DNA of 64,000 bases from CAWHNT01 sp963830775 (GTDB taxonomy: Bacteria > Pseudomonadota > Alphaproteobacteria > Geminicoccales > Geminicoccaceae): NCBI GenBank assembly GCA_963830775.1, contig CAWHNT010000001.1, positions 97,413-161,412 on the forward strand, read 5' to 3'. Both the position numbers and the translations under genes were made by a program. Below the pieces are notes generated by a model. That model had not been told where the DNA came from, did no database searches, and saw only the letters and a program-made list of their open reading frames with translations. This document shows positions 44,217 through 54,232 of the stretch, one piece after another; the first letter of the stretch is position 1; every line of letters begins with the position of its first letter.

Positions 44217-45586
44217 ATGTTCGAGAACCTGTCCACGAGGCTAGGCACCGTCTTCGACCGCCTGCGCGGCCGTGGTGCCCTGAGCGAAGCCGACGTCGGC
44301 GAGGCGATGCGGGAGATCCGCATAGCCCTGCTCGAGGCCGACGTCGCCCTCCCCGTGGTCAAGGACTTCGTCACCCGGGTCCGTGAGCGCGCCGTCGGCC
44401 AGGACGTGATCAAGAGCGTCACGCCCGGCCAGATGGTGGTGAAGATCGTCCACGACGAGCTCGTGGCGGTCCTGGGTGCCGAAACGCAGCGAGCTCATCG
44501 ATGGGCGGCCCGCCCACCGTCATCCTGATGGCGGGCCTCCAGGGCTCGGGCAAGACCACGACCAGCGCCAAGCTCGCCCGCCGCCTGCGCCTGCGCGAGC
44601 GCAAGAAGGTGCTGCTCGCCTCCCTCGACACCCAGCGCCCAGCCGCCCAGCACCAGCTGGAGGTGCTGGCCAAGCAGGTCGAGGTCACTGGCCTGCCGAT
44701 CGTCCAAGGCCAGAAGCCCTTGGAGATCGCGAGCCGTGCGCTCGAGACGGCACGTCGCGAAGGCTACGATGTGCTCATTCTCGACACCGCCGGCCGGCTC
44801 AGCATCGACGAGAGTCTGATGGCCGAGCTGGTCCAGGTCCGCGACCTCGCCCGGCCACACGAGACCCTGCTCGTTGCCGACTCGCTGACCGGTCAGGACG
44901 CCGTCAACACCGCCCGCATCTTCCACGAGCGGGTCGGCATCACCGGCATCGTGCTGACCCGCATGGACGGCGACGCCCGTGGCGGTGCCGCCCTCTCGAT
45001 GCGGCACGTCACCGGCCGGCCGATCAAGCTCGTGGGCATGGGCGAGAAGCTCGATGCGCTGGAGCCCTTCCACCCCGAGCGCGTCGCCGCCCGCATCCTC
45101 GACATGGGCGACGTGGTCTCGCTGGTCGAGAAGGCGGCCGAGACCGTCGACCGGGACGAGGCCGAGCGGCTGGCGAAGAAGCTGCAGAAGGGCCGCTTCG
45201 ATCTGAGCGACCTGCGTTCGCAGCTCGAGCAGATGCGCAAGATGGGCGGGATGAAGAGCATCCTGGCCAAGCTTCCCGGCGTGCAGAAGATGCAGAAGCA
45301 GCTGGCCGAGGCCAACATCGACGAGAAGATGATCGGCCGCCAGTGCGCCATCATCGATTCGATGACCAGGGCCGAGCGCCGCAATGCCGACCTGATCAAC
45401 GCCTCCAGGAAACGCCGGATCGCCACCGGCTCGGGCACGACGGTGCAGGAGATCAACCGCCTCCTGAAGCAGCACCGGCAGATGTCGGACATGATGAAGA
45501 AGGTGAAGAAGATGGGCGGGATGGCGAACCTGCAGCAGATGCTGGGCGGCGGCCGCGGCCTGCCGCCGGGCATGTTCCCCCGCTAG
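44217..45586 (+). CDS. ffh: Signal recognition particle protein (one frameshift)
   Basis: About 456 residues. The N domain is MFENLSTRLGTVFDRLRGRG; a one-base shift near 44,480 leads into the G domain: PTVILMAGLQGSGKTTTSAK, DTQRPAAQHQL, LILDTAGRLSIDE, VADSLTGQDAVN and LTRMDGDARGGAAL. The Met-rich M domain (RKMGGMKSILAKLPGVQKMQ and DMMKKVKKMGGM) binds 4.5S RNA and signal peptides. The gene is essential, so the shift is probably an error. It begins the ffh-rpsP-rimM-trmD-rplS run, a conserved bacterial order. No 4.5S RNA gene was found here. Confidence 0.93.
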
Positions 45587-45644
45587 GGCCAGAGCCCGAC
45601 CGGTAAACTTCAAGCAGCTGGCCTAGAGGAGCCTCGTAGACACC

Positions 45645-45980
45645 ATGGTCCGTATCCGCCTCGCCCGTGCCGGGGCCAAGAAGCGCCCGTACTACCGCAT
45701 CGTCGCCGCCGACGCGCGCAGCCCGCGCGACGGCCGCTTCCTGGAGCGCCTCGGCAGCTACAACCCCATCCTCGCCAAGGACGATCCGAGCCGGGTCACC
45801 CTGAACGAGGAGCGCGTGCGCCACTGGATCGCCCAGGGCGCCCAGATCAGCGACCGCGTCCACCGCTTCCTGCACAAGGCCGGCATCGTCGAGCAGCCGC
45901 ATCACCAGCAGGGTACCGGCAAGCGCGCCGCCGAGATCGCGAAGAAGAAGGCCGAGGCCGAGGCGGGCCAGACGGCCTGA
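45645..45980 (+). CDS. rpsP: 30S ribosomal protein S16
   Basis: A 111-residue protein starting MVRIRLARAGAKKRPYYRIV, followed by ADARSPRDGRFLERLGSYNP and ERVRHWIAQGAQISDRVHRF, all conserved in S16. An Ala/Lys/Glu-rich tail is usual in alphaproteobacteria. It sits 58 bp after ffh and is followed by rimM after 19 bp. GAGGAG precedes the ATG. Confidence 0.96.
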   Translation: MVRIRLARAGAKKRPYYRIVAADARSPRDGRFLERLGSYNPILAKDDPSRVTLNEERVRHWIAQGAQISDRVHRFLHKAGIVEQPHHQQGTGKRAAEIAKKKAEAEAGQTA

Positions 45981-45999
45981 GGATGCGGCTGGGCGGGCG

Positions 46000-46506
46000 A
46001 TGGCGGACGACGGCGGGATGGTCTGCGTGGCAAGCGTGGCGACGGCACACGGCGTGCGTGGTGCCCTCAAGCTGCGCTGCTATACCGAGGAGCCGGAGAG
46101 TGTCGCCGCCTACGGGCCCGTCTTCGACGCCCAGGGCCGGGAACTCTTCCACCTCACCGTGATCGGCAGCACCAAGGGCGGCGTGATCGCCAGGGCTGAG
46201 GGCATCGGGGACCGCGACGCAGCTGAGGCCCTGCGGGGGCTCGACCTCTACGTTCCCCGGGATCGCCTGCCGGCGACGGACGAGGACGAGTTCTACGTCA
46301 GCGACCTTGTCGGCATGGATGCGGTCGGTCCTGACGGCTCCGTGCAGGGCCGCATCGTCGCCGTCCACAATTTCGGCGCCGGCGACCTGATCGAGGTGCA
46401 GCCGGCGGAGGGCGAGAGCCAGCTCGTGCCGTTCACCCGGGAAGCCGTGCCCGATGTCGACCTCGCGGCCCGCCGCGTCGTCGTCGTTCTGCCCCGGGCT
46501 GGGTGA
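46000..46506 (+). CDS. rimM: 16S rRNA-processing/ribosome maturation factor
   Basis: A 168-residue protein. The N-terminal RimM domain has VCVASVATAHGVRGALKLRC and AEALRGLDLYVPRDRLP; the PRC-barrel has EDEFYVSDLVGMDAV, GDLIEVQPAEGE and the FTREAVPDVDLAARRVVV ending. It binds S19 and helps assemble the 30S head. The order rpsP-rimM-trmD-rplS is the standard one. Confidence 0.95.
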   Translation: MADDGGMVCVASVATAHGVRGALKLRCYTEEPESVAAYGPVFDAQGRELFHLTVIGSTKGGVIARAEGIGDRDAAEALRGLDLYVPRDRLPATDEDEFYVSDLVGMDAVGPDGSVQGRIVAVHNFGAGDLIEVQPAEGESQLVPFTREAVPDVDLAARRVVVVLPRAG

Positions 46507-46513
46507 CGCGGCC

Positions 46514-47209
46514 ATGACCATCCCCTGGAGCGCGACCGTCCTCACCCTGTTCCCGGCCATGTTCCCGGGCCCGCTCGCGTTCTCGCTCGCCGGCAAGGCC
46601 CTGGAGAGCGACCTCTGGCGCCTGCGTGCCGTCGACATCCGCGGCTTCACCACCGACCGTCACCAGTCGGTCGACGACACGCCCTTCGGCGGCGGTGCCG
46701 GCATGGTGATGCGCCCCGACATCGTCGCCCGTGCCGTGGACTCGGTCGTGGCCGAGGGTGCGTTGGGCCCGCTCCTCTATCTCAGCCCGCGTGGCCGCCC
46801 CTTGCGCCAGGACCGCGTGCGCGAGCTGGCCTCCGGCCCCGGCGTGGTCCTCCTGTGCGGCCGCTACGAGGGCGTGGACGCCCGCGTGATCGAGGCCCGC
46901 GGCTTCCTGGAAGTTTCGCTCGGCGACTTCGTGCTCTCAGGGGGCGAGATCGCCGCCATGGCCCTGATCGACGCCTGCGTCCGGCTCCTGCCGGGCGTGG
47001 TCGGCGACAGCCACTCGCTCGAGGAGGAGAGCTTCGCCAGCGGCCTCCTCGAGTACCCGCACTACACCCGCCCGCAGTCGTGGGAGGGCCGTGCGGTGCC
47101 CGAGGTCCTGCTCTCCGGCAACCACGCGCGAATCGCGCGCTGGCGGCAGGAGCAGGCGGTGGGCGTCACCCGCGAGCGCAGGCCCGACCTGCTCGCGGCT
47201 CTGACCTGA
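46514..47209 (+). CDS. trmD: tRNA (guanine37-N1)-methyltransferase
   Basis: About 231 residues from ATG 46514. SPOUT knotted-fold motifs are present: TLFPAMFPGPL, DDTPFGGGAGMVMRPD, LLCGRYEGVDARVIE and LGDFVLSGGEIAAMALIDA, the last forming the AdoMet-binding knot. It methylates G37 of tRNAs and prevents +1 frameshifting. It starts 7 bp after rimM; rplS follows. Confidence 0.95.
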   Translation: MTIPWSATVLTLFPAMFPGPLAFSLAGKALESDLWRLRAVDIRGFTTDRHQSVDDTPFGGGAGMVMRPDIVARAVDSVVAEGALGPLLYLSPRGRPLRQDRVRELASGPGVVLLCGRYEGVDARVIEARGFLEVSLGDFVLSGGEIAAMALIDACVRLLPGVVGDSHSLEEESFASGLLEYPHYTRPQSWEGRAVPEVLLSGNHARIARWRQEQAVGVTRERRPDLLAALT

Positions 47210-47254
47210 ACCAGAACGCTGCACCCACCGAGGTGCCGGAAGAAAGGACGACCC

Positions 47255-47713
47255 ATGAACATCATCGAGCAGCTGGATCGGGAGCAGATCGCCCGCCTCA
47301 CCGGCGAGCACGGCGTGCCGGACTTCAAGGCCGGCGACACGCTGCGCGTGAACGTCAAGGTGATCGAGGGCAACCGCGAGCGCGTGCAGGCCTTCGAGGG
47401 CATGTGCATCGCGCGGCGCAACCGCGGCATCAACTCGGCCTTCACCGTGCGCAAGATCAGCTACGGCGAGGGCGTGGAGCGCGTCTTCCCGCTCTACAGC
47501 CCCCGGATCGACAGCATCGAGGTCGTCCGCCGCGGCCGCGTCCGGCGTGCCAAGCTCTATTACCTGCGTGGCCGCACCGGCAAGGCCGCCCGCATCGTCG
47601 AGCTGCGCCCCGACCAGCGGCAGAAGGCCGAGCGGGCTTCCGCGGCCTCGATGCAGGCTCAGGTCGCCGAGGCCTCGGCCGTCAACGAGACGCAGGACGG
47701 GACCTTAGAGTAG
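47255..47713 (+). CDS. rplS: 50S ribosomal protein L19
   Basis: A 152-residue protein. GDTLRVNVKVIEGNRERVQA, FEGMCIARRNRGINSAFTVR, KISYGEGVERVFPLYSP and GRVRRAKLYYLRGRTGKAAR are conserved L19 blocks. The C-terminal 30 residues (Ala/Glu/Gln-rich) extend beyond the E. coli protein, as in other alphaproteobacteria. It ends the ribosomal/SRP run. Confidence 0.96.
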   Translation: MNIIEQLDREQIARLTGEHGVPDFKAGDTLRVNVKVIEGNRERVQAFEGMCIARRNRGINSAFTVRKISYGEGVERVFPLYSPRIDSIEVVRRGRVRRAKLYYLRGRTGKAARIVELRPDQRQKAERASAASMQAQVAEASAVNETQDGTLE

Positions 47714-47762
47714 AGGCTGGCCACGCCTATCTTCTAGTTGTCGCTTTCGGGGGAGACCGGGG

Positions 47763-49170
47763 ATGTCGGAGGCGAGGACTCTCGTCGACAAGATCTGGGA
47801 CAGCCATGTCGTGGAGCAGGGCGAGAACGGCACCTGCCTGCTCTACATCGACCGGCATCTCGTCCATGAGGTGACGAGCCCGCAGGCCTTCGAGGGCCTG
47901 CGGACCTCGGGGCGCAAGGTGCGCCGCCCCGAGCTCACCCTGGCGGTCCCCGACCACAACGTCCCCACGACCGACCGCTCGCGCCCGATCGAGGACGAGA
48001 CCTCGCGCATCCAGGTCGACACGCTGGAGCAGAACTGCGCGGACTTCGGCGTGCCCCTCTTCGGCATGCGCGACATCCGCCAGGGCATCGTCCACGTCAT
48101 CGGCCCCGAGCAGGGCTTCACCCTCCCCGGCACCACCATCGTCTGCGGCGACAGCCACACCAGCACCCACGGCGCCTTCGGGGCGCTCGCCTTCGGCATC
48201 GGCACCTCCGAGGTCGAGCACGTGCTGGCGACCCAGACCCTGGTCCAGAGGCGCCCGAAGACGATGCGGATCAGCGTCGAGGGCGAGCTGCCGGTCGGCT
48301 GCACCGCCAAGGACGTGATCCTGGCCATCATCGGCAGGATCGGCACCAGCGGCGGCACCGGCTATGCGGTGGAGTATGCCGGCAGCGTGATCCGCGGCCT
48401 CTCGATGGAGGGCCGCATGACCGTCTGCAACATGTCGATCGAGGCCGGCGCCCGGGCCGGGCTGATCGCCCCCGACGAGACCACCTTCGCCTATCTCAAG
48501 GGCCGCCCCATGTCGCCCAAGGGTGCGCTCTGGGAGCAGGCCGAGCGCTGGTGGCGCACCCTCCCCTCCGACGAGGGTGCGGTGTTCGATGCCGAGGTCC
48601 TGCTCGATGCCGCCCTGATCGAGCCCCAGGTCACCTGGGGCACCTCGCCCCAGGACGTGGTCTCGATCACCGGCCGCGTGCCCGACCCCAAGGCTGCCAG
48701 CTCCGACGACCGTCGGCGCGCCATGGAGCGCTCGCTCGAATATATGGGCCTCGAGCCCGGCACCCCGATGGAGCAGGTCCGGGTCGACAAGGTGTTCATC
48801 GGCTCCTGCACCAACGCCCGCATCGAGGACCTGCGCGTCGTCGCCAAGCTGGTCGAGGGCCGGCAGGTGGCCTCCAACGTCGAGGCCATGATCGTCCCCG
48901 GCTCGGGCCTGGTGAAGTACCAGGCCGAGGAGGAGGGCCTGGACGAGATCTTCCGTTGCCGCCGGCTTCGACTGGCGCGAGGCCGGCTGCTCGATGTGCC
49001 TCGGCATGAACCCCGACCAGCTCAAGCCCGGCGAGCGCTGCGCCTCGACCAGCAACCGCAACTTCGAGGGCCGGCAGGGCAAAGGCGGCCGCACCCACCT
49101 CGTGAGCCCGGCCATGGCCGCCGCTGCCGCGATCACCGGCCACCTCGCGGACGTGCGCAAGCTGGTCTGA
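47763..49170 (+). CDS. leuC: 3-isopropylmalate dehydratase large subunit (one frameshift)
   Basis: About 469 residues of the aconitase family. It has LVDKIWDSHVVEQGENGTCL, VCGDSHTSTHGAFGALAFG, IGTSEVEHVLATQTL and VFIGSCTNARIEDLR, whose Cys is the first cluster ligand. An extra T near 48,956 breaks the frame; in the next frame comes AAGFDWREAGCSMCLGMNPD with the other two cluster Cys, and the end HLADVRKLV with the stop at 49168-49170. It isomerises isopropylmalate in leucine synthesis together with LeuD. In related genomes leuD and leuB follow; here a minus-strand MFS gene follows instead. Confidence 0.92.
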
Positions 49171-49201
49171 CCGGCCTCCACCTGCCAGCCGACGCCGCTG
49201 A

Positions 49202-50843
49202 TCAGCCGCCTGGTCGTCCCTGACCGGCGAGCAGGTGGCTGACCCGCGGCGGCCCGCCGCCGCGATGCAGGGCGTGGACCCGCTCCTGGAGGCGGCGGTC
49301 CTCGACGGTGACGTGCTCGTGCTGGCGGAGATGGTCGAGCCAGCTCTCCAGCATGAACGCCTCGACCCGCCGGCGCGGGTTCCCGGCATCGGTGAACACC
49401 TGCCAGAAGAAGGCGCCGTCACGCCGGCGGACGTGGCCCAGCGCCTCGATCGCCTGGGCGAAGGCCGCTTCATCGGGCGGGTCGATCTCGTACTCGACGG
49501 TGATCAGGACCGGGCCGCCTTCGGTCGCCACCGTCTCGTCCACGACCGGTGCCGGCCAGTGCCCGGAGGGTGACAGGTCGAGGGTGCCGTCGCCCAGCAG
49601 ATGCCAGCGCCGGCTGACGAGGATCCCGGCCACCGCACCGGCTGCGGCCACGAGCAGGGCGCCCGGTGGGCCGATATGCCCGGCAAGGAAGCCCCACAGG
49701 ATGCTGCCGGCGGTCATGCTGCCGAAGAACACGGCCAGACCGACCGCAAGGCCCCGCGAGCGCACCCAGGCGGGCAGAGCGAGCTGGGCCGAGACGTTGA
49801 GGCTCGACATCACGGCGATCCAGGCCAGCCCGGCCAGCAGGCAGGCCAGGACTGCCACCGCCGCGACCGGCAGCAGCGCCAGGAGCGCCATGCTGCAGGC
49901 GAGGAGCCCGGAGCCGGCCATCACCATGCGATCCGCACCCAGCCGGGCCTTCAGCTTGGGCAGGACCAGGGCCGCGGCCACCGCGCCGAGGCCGACCGCG
50001 GCCAGGAGCGTGCCGTAGAGGCCCGGCCCGCCGGCCAGGGAGCCGCGCACGACCAGTGGCAGCAGGGCCCAGAAGGCGCTGGCGAAGAGGAAGAACGACG
50101 GCGGAGCGCACCAGCGTCGCGCGCAACGGTGCGCTGCCACGGGCATAGCGCAGGCCGCTGCGGACGGCGCCGGCGAGCCGCTCGGCCGGCAGGGCGGACG
50201 GCGGCTTCGGCTGCTGCCGCCACAGCCACAAAGCCGTGATCACGGCCAGGAAGCTCAGCGCGTTGAGCGCGAACGGCCAGGCAAGGCCCAGGACGGTGAT
50301 GATCAGGCCGCCCAGCGCCGGGCCGATGGCGCGGGCGATGTTGATGCCGACACCGTTGAGCGCCACGGCCTGGGTCAGCAGCGGCCGCGGCACGAGGTCG
50401 GGGGTGATCGCCTGCCAGGCCGGCGCACCCATGGCGGTCATGGTGCCGAGCAGGAAGGTGAACAGGAGCAGGAGTCCGGGCGTGACGAGACCGGCGGCGA
50501 CGATCACGGCCAGGAGCACGGCCACGGCCGCCGCCGTCACCTGGAGCGCCAGGAGCAGCCGGCGCCGGTCGATCAGGTCGGCCAGGGCCCCGGCCGGGAG
50601 TGCGAACAGGAACACCGGCAGGGTGGTGGCCGCCTGGATCAGCGCCACCATCAGCGGTGCGGGTGCCAGCGAGGTCATCAGCCAGGCGGCGGCGACATCG
50701 TGCATCCAGGTGCCGATGTTGGAGATCACCGCCGCCGACCAGATCAGGAGAAAGCTGCGCTCGCGCAGAGGGGCCCAGGGCGAGACCGCGGCCTTGCCGC
50801 CATCTGCATCGTGAGCGCTGCTGGCGCTCAGACCGCGAAGCAC
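49202..50843 (-). CDS. MFS_3-type transporter with C-terminal monooxygenase-like domain (one frameshift)
   Basis: About 547 residues. Twelve hydrophobic segments begin after PWAPLRERSFLLIWSAAVIS, with the MFS_3 signature GTWMHDVAAAWLMTSLAP and LINR-type cytoplasmic loop ADLIDRRRLLLALQ. A shift near 50,095 connects ATLVRSAV to FFLFASAFWALLPLVVRG. After residue ~430 a soluble domain follows (VLITVEYEIDPPDEAAFAQA, then FTDAGNPRRRVEAFMLESWL), an antibiotic-biosynthesis-monooxygenase-like fold often fused to this exporter group. The start is probably GTG 50843, overlapping the amidohydrolase stop by 16 bp. Likely role: drug or siderophore efflux, by family only. Confidence 0.82.
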
Positions 50844-52776
50844 GAGCAGCCCAGGGCACCCCAGAAGGCACCCTTCTCCCGGACGGGAATGGGTGCCGTC
50901 CAGGCGATCGCATGGTCGTGGCCGTGAACGGTGCAGCCGCTGGCGCAGCCGTCGGCACAGGCGCGGGCGAAGCGCCGCTCTCCCCCGGCCTCGGCGCGCA
51001 TCGCCGGCGTGGGTACCGCGTTGAGCGGGCTCCAGCCGGGCGAGGCCGGCGGCAGGGCCGGTGCGAGGCCGGTGAAATCGCCGCTGCCATGCACGATCCG
51101 CCCGCCGACGATGGTCAGGACGGACTCGATCCCGCGGATCGCCTCGGGCGGCACGGTGAGGTAGTCGGCGGAGAGCACGGCGAGGTCCGCATACTTGCCG
51201 GGGGCCAGCGTGCCCTTGACCTCGTCCTCGCCCGAGAACCAGGCGGAGCCATGCGTCCACAGCCTGAGTGCCGTCTCGCGGTCGAGCACGTCCTCCTCGC
51301 CGTAGAGCTGCAGGCCGCCCACCGTCCTGCCGGTGGTGAGCCAGTAGAGCGCCACCCAGGGGTCGTAGGAGGCGACCCGCGTGGCATCGGTGCCAGCACC
51401 CACCGGAACGCCGGCGACCAGCATCTGCGCCACCGGCGGCGTCGCCTCGGCCGCGTAGCGGCCATAGCGCTCGACGAAATACTCGCCCTGGAAGGCCATG
51501 CGGTGCTGGATCGCGATCCCGCCGCCCAGGGCCACGACCCGGTCGATGTTGGCCGGGCTGATCGTCTCGGCATGGTCGATGATGAACCGGGTCGGATAGC
51601 GCGCACCGCCGGTCACGCGCTCGATCACGCCCAGGAAGCGGTCGATGCTCTCGTCGTAGGTGGCGTGGATCCGGAACGGCCAGCGGTTGGTGGCCAGGAG
51701 CTCGATGATCGGCTCGATCTCCTTCTCCATGACCGGCACGAGTTCCGGCCGCGGCTCCAGGAAGTTCTCGAAATCGGCCGCCGACCAGACCAGGTTCTCG
51801 CCGGCCCCGTTCATCCTGAGGAACCCGTCGCCCGCCCCGGGGCTGGTCATGGCGACCCAGCGCTCATAGTCGGAGAGCTCGCCGCCCGCCTTCTGCGCGA
51901 ACAGGTTGTAGGCGATGCGGACGGTGAGGAGGCCCTCGGCGTGCAGCCGCTCGATGACCGCATAGTCCTCGGGGTAGCTCTGCCCGCCGCCGCCGGCATC
52001 GATCACCGAGGTGATGCCCAGCCGGTTCATCTCGCGCATGAAGTGCCGGGTCGAGTTGAGCTGGTCCTCAAGCGGCAGCTTGGGCCCGCGCGCCAGGGTC
52101 GAGTAGAGGATCAGGGCCGAGGGCGTGGCGACGAGCAGGCCCGTGGGCTCGCCATGCGCGTCGCGCTCGATCCGCCCGCCCGGCGGGTCGGGCGTGTCCC
52201 TGCCGAAGCCGATCGCCCTCAGCGCCGCGCGGTTGAGGAGGGCGGCACTGTAGAGATGCAGGATGAACACGGGCGTGTCGGGGGCCGCTTCGTTGATCTC
52301 CGCCAGCGTCGGCATCCGGCGCTCGGCGAACTGGAACTCGGACCAGCCGCCGACCACCCGCACCCATTGCGGTGCCGGCGTGCGCCGGGCCTGCTCCTTC
52401 AGCATCCGCAGGGCATCGGCCAGCGAGGGCACGTTCTCCCAGCGCAGCTCCATGTTGAAGTTGAGGCCGCCGCGGATGAGGTGGGTGTGGCTGTCGTTGA
52501 GGCCGGGGATGACGCGCCGCCCGCCGAGGTCGATCGACCCTGGCCCCGGGTGCCGCGGCGCGCATCACCTCGTCCGCCTCGCCCACGGCCAGCACGAGGC
52601 CGTCGCGGATGGCCAGCGCCCTTGCCTCGCCGGCGGCCAGGCGCCAGGGTCGTGATCCGGCCGTTGACGAGGACGAGATCGGCAGCCTGGGTCATCGTTT
52701 GACTCCGGCCGGCATCGGGGCGCAGGGCGGCGGCTGCCGCCAGACCCTGCAGCACGCGGCGGCGCGCGACGGTCAT
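50828..52776 (-). CDS. Secreted amidohydrolase, YtcJ-like (two frameshifts)
   Basis: About 648 residues when bridged. From ATG 52776, MTVARRRVLQGLAAAAALRP is a twin-arginine-like signal. Then come DLVLVNGRITTLAP, a shift near 52,648 to ALAIRDGLVLAVGEADEVM, and another near 52,540 to GGRRVIPGLNDSHTHLIRGG, which holds the HxH metal motif of amidohydrolase family 3. Later motifs are FIIDHAETISP, VGAGTDATRVASYDPW and GTLAPGKYADLAVLSADY. The C-terminus has an odd Cys-rich tail (CADGCASGC). YtcJ-like enzymes hydrolyse amides or similar bonds; substrate is unknown. It overlaps the MFS gene and follows an isochorismatase-like gene by 56 bp. Confidence 0.83.
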
Positions 52777-52832
52777 CGGGGTTCCTCGGGGCAATGGGCT
52801 GACGCCGGACCCGGCGGCATGCCTGGGAGAGG

Positions 52833-53525
52833 CTAGTCGGCGACCGGTGCCGGCACCGGGTCCAGGCGCTGGCCGTGCCGCACCCGTTCCTCCGCACCGT
52901 GGACCAGGGTGTAGGCGTAGTCGACGCCCATGCCGTAGGCGCCGGAATGCTCGCGGACGATCCCCATCACGGCATCGTAGGTGTCGCGCCGGGCCCAGTC
53001 GCGCTGCCATTCCAGCATCACCTGCTGCCAGGTGACCGGGACGACCCCGACCTGCACCATGCGCTGCATGGCGCAGTCATGCGCCATGGCGGTGGTCCCG
53101 CCCGAGGCGTCGGCCACCATGTAGATCTCGTAGCCGCCCTCGCGCATGGCATCGAGCGCGAAGCTGTTGTTGCAGACCTCGGTCCACAGGCCCGAGACCA
53201 CGACCTTCTTCCGGCCGTGCGCCGCCAGGGAATCGCGCACCTTCTGGTCGTCCCACGAGTTCATCGAGGTGCGCTCGAGGAGCGGCTGCTCGGGGAACAC
53301 CGCCAGGAGCTCGGGATAGGTATGGCCGGAGAAGCTCAAGGTCTCGACGGTGGTGATCGTCACCGGCACCCCGAACACCTTGGCCGCCTTGGCCAGTGCC
53401 ACCGTGTTGTTCTTCAGCACCTGCCGGTCCATCGACTGCACGCCGAACGCCATCTGCGGCTGATGGTCGATGAAGATCACCTGGCAGTTCTTGGGCGTGA
53501 GTAGCTGCAGCTTCGGGTCGGACAT
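52833..53525 (-). CDS. Isochorismatase-family cysteine hydrolase (YcaC-like)
   Basis: A 230-residue protein with AGGAGG before the ATG. QVIFIDHQPQMAFGVQSMDR contains the catalytic Asp, and the Lys/Cys region is KKVVVSGLWTEVCNNSFALD with the nucleophile Cys. ADASGGTTAMAHDCAMQRMV is typical of the YcaC subgroup. Its substrate is unknown; the group includes hydrolases of small amides. It probably forms an operon with the amidohydrolase and MFS genes. Confidence 0.88.
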   Translation of the reverse strand: MSDPKLQLLTPKNCQVIFIDHQPQMAFGVQSMDRQVLKNNTVALAKAAKVFGVPVTITTVETLSFSGHTYPELLAVFPEQPLLERTSMNSWDDQKVRDSLAAHGRKKVVVSGLWTEVCNNSFALDAMREGGYEIYMVADASGGTTAMAHDCAMQRMVQVGVVPVTWQQVMLEWQRDWARRDTYDAVMGIVREHSGAYGMGVDYAYTLVHGAEERVRHGQRLDPVPAPVAD

Positions 53526-53596
53526 CGGTTCCTCCTGCTCTTCTCGGCAGCAGGGGCTATGCGGCAGGCGCCGGTTGGCTGCAATTATACCTTGGC

Positions 53597-54232
53597 CTAG
53601 TCCGCCTGCGCCGAAGGTATGGCATTCAGCCGGTCGCTGATCCGCGCCAGCTCCGGCAGCGACTTCGCCCCCAGCTTGCGCATCACCTGGGCGCGATGGA
53701 CCTTGACCGTGACCTCGCGCAGGCCCAGCGCCGCCGCGATCTGCTTGTTGGGCAGCCCCTCGGCCACCATCGCCATGATCTCGCGCTCGCGCGGGGTCAG
53801 CGTCGCATGGCGCTGGCGCAGGGCCGTGAGCTGCCCGGCCTCGGCCCGCCGTTCCCGGTCCAGGCGCACGCCGCGCTGGATGGCATCCAGCAGGTCCTGG
53901 TCGCGGAAGGGCTTGGTCAGGAAGTCGATCGCCCCCGCCTTCATCGCCGCCACCGACATCGGGATGTCGCCATGGCCGGTGATGACGATCACCGGCAGGC
54001 GGACCCCCTGCTCCGCGAGCGCGCGCTGCAGCTCGAGGCCGCTCTGCTCGGGCAGGCGGACGTCGAGGACGAGGCAGGCGGGCAGGTCGGGCCGGGCGGC
54101 CTCGAGGAACGCCCGCGCGGACGGGTAGGAGGCCGAGGGCTGCCCCACCGACCGCAGCAGGCTCTCCAGCGAGTCGCGGAAGGAAGCGTCGTCGTCGACG
54201 ATGAAGACGATCGAGTCCGGCTCCTCAGCCAT
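53597..54232 (-). CDS. FixJ-family response regulator
   Basis: About 211 residues from ATG 54232. The receiver has VFIVDDDASFRDSLESLLRS, CLVLDVRLPEQSGLELQ with the phospho-Asp, VIVITGHGDIPMSVAAMKAG and FLTKPFRDQDLLDAI, the FixJ/NarL arrangement. The C-terminal LuxR-type helix-turn-helix is LTPREREIMAMVAEGLPNKQ, then EVTVKVHRAQVMRKLGA. It overlaps the kinase gene stop by 8 bp and must be its partner. The isochorismatase gene is immediately downstream and a possible target. Confidence 0.93.
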   Translation of the reverse strand: MAEEPDSIVFIVDDDASFRDSLESLLRSVGQPSASYPSARAFLEAARPDLPACLVLDVRLPEQSGLELQRALAEQGVRLPVIVITGHGDIPMSVAAMKAGAIDFLTKPFRDQDLLDAIQRGVRLDRERRAEAGQLTALRQRHATLTPREREIMAMVAEGLPNKQIAAALGLREVTVKVHRAQVMRKLGAKSLPELARISDRLNAIPSAQAD

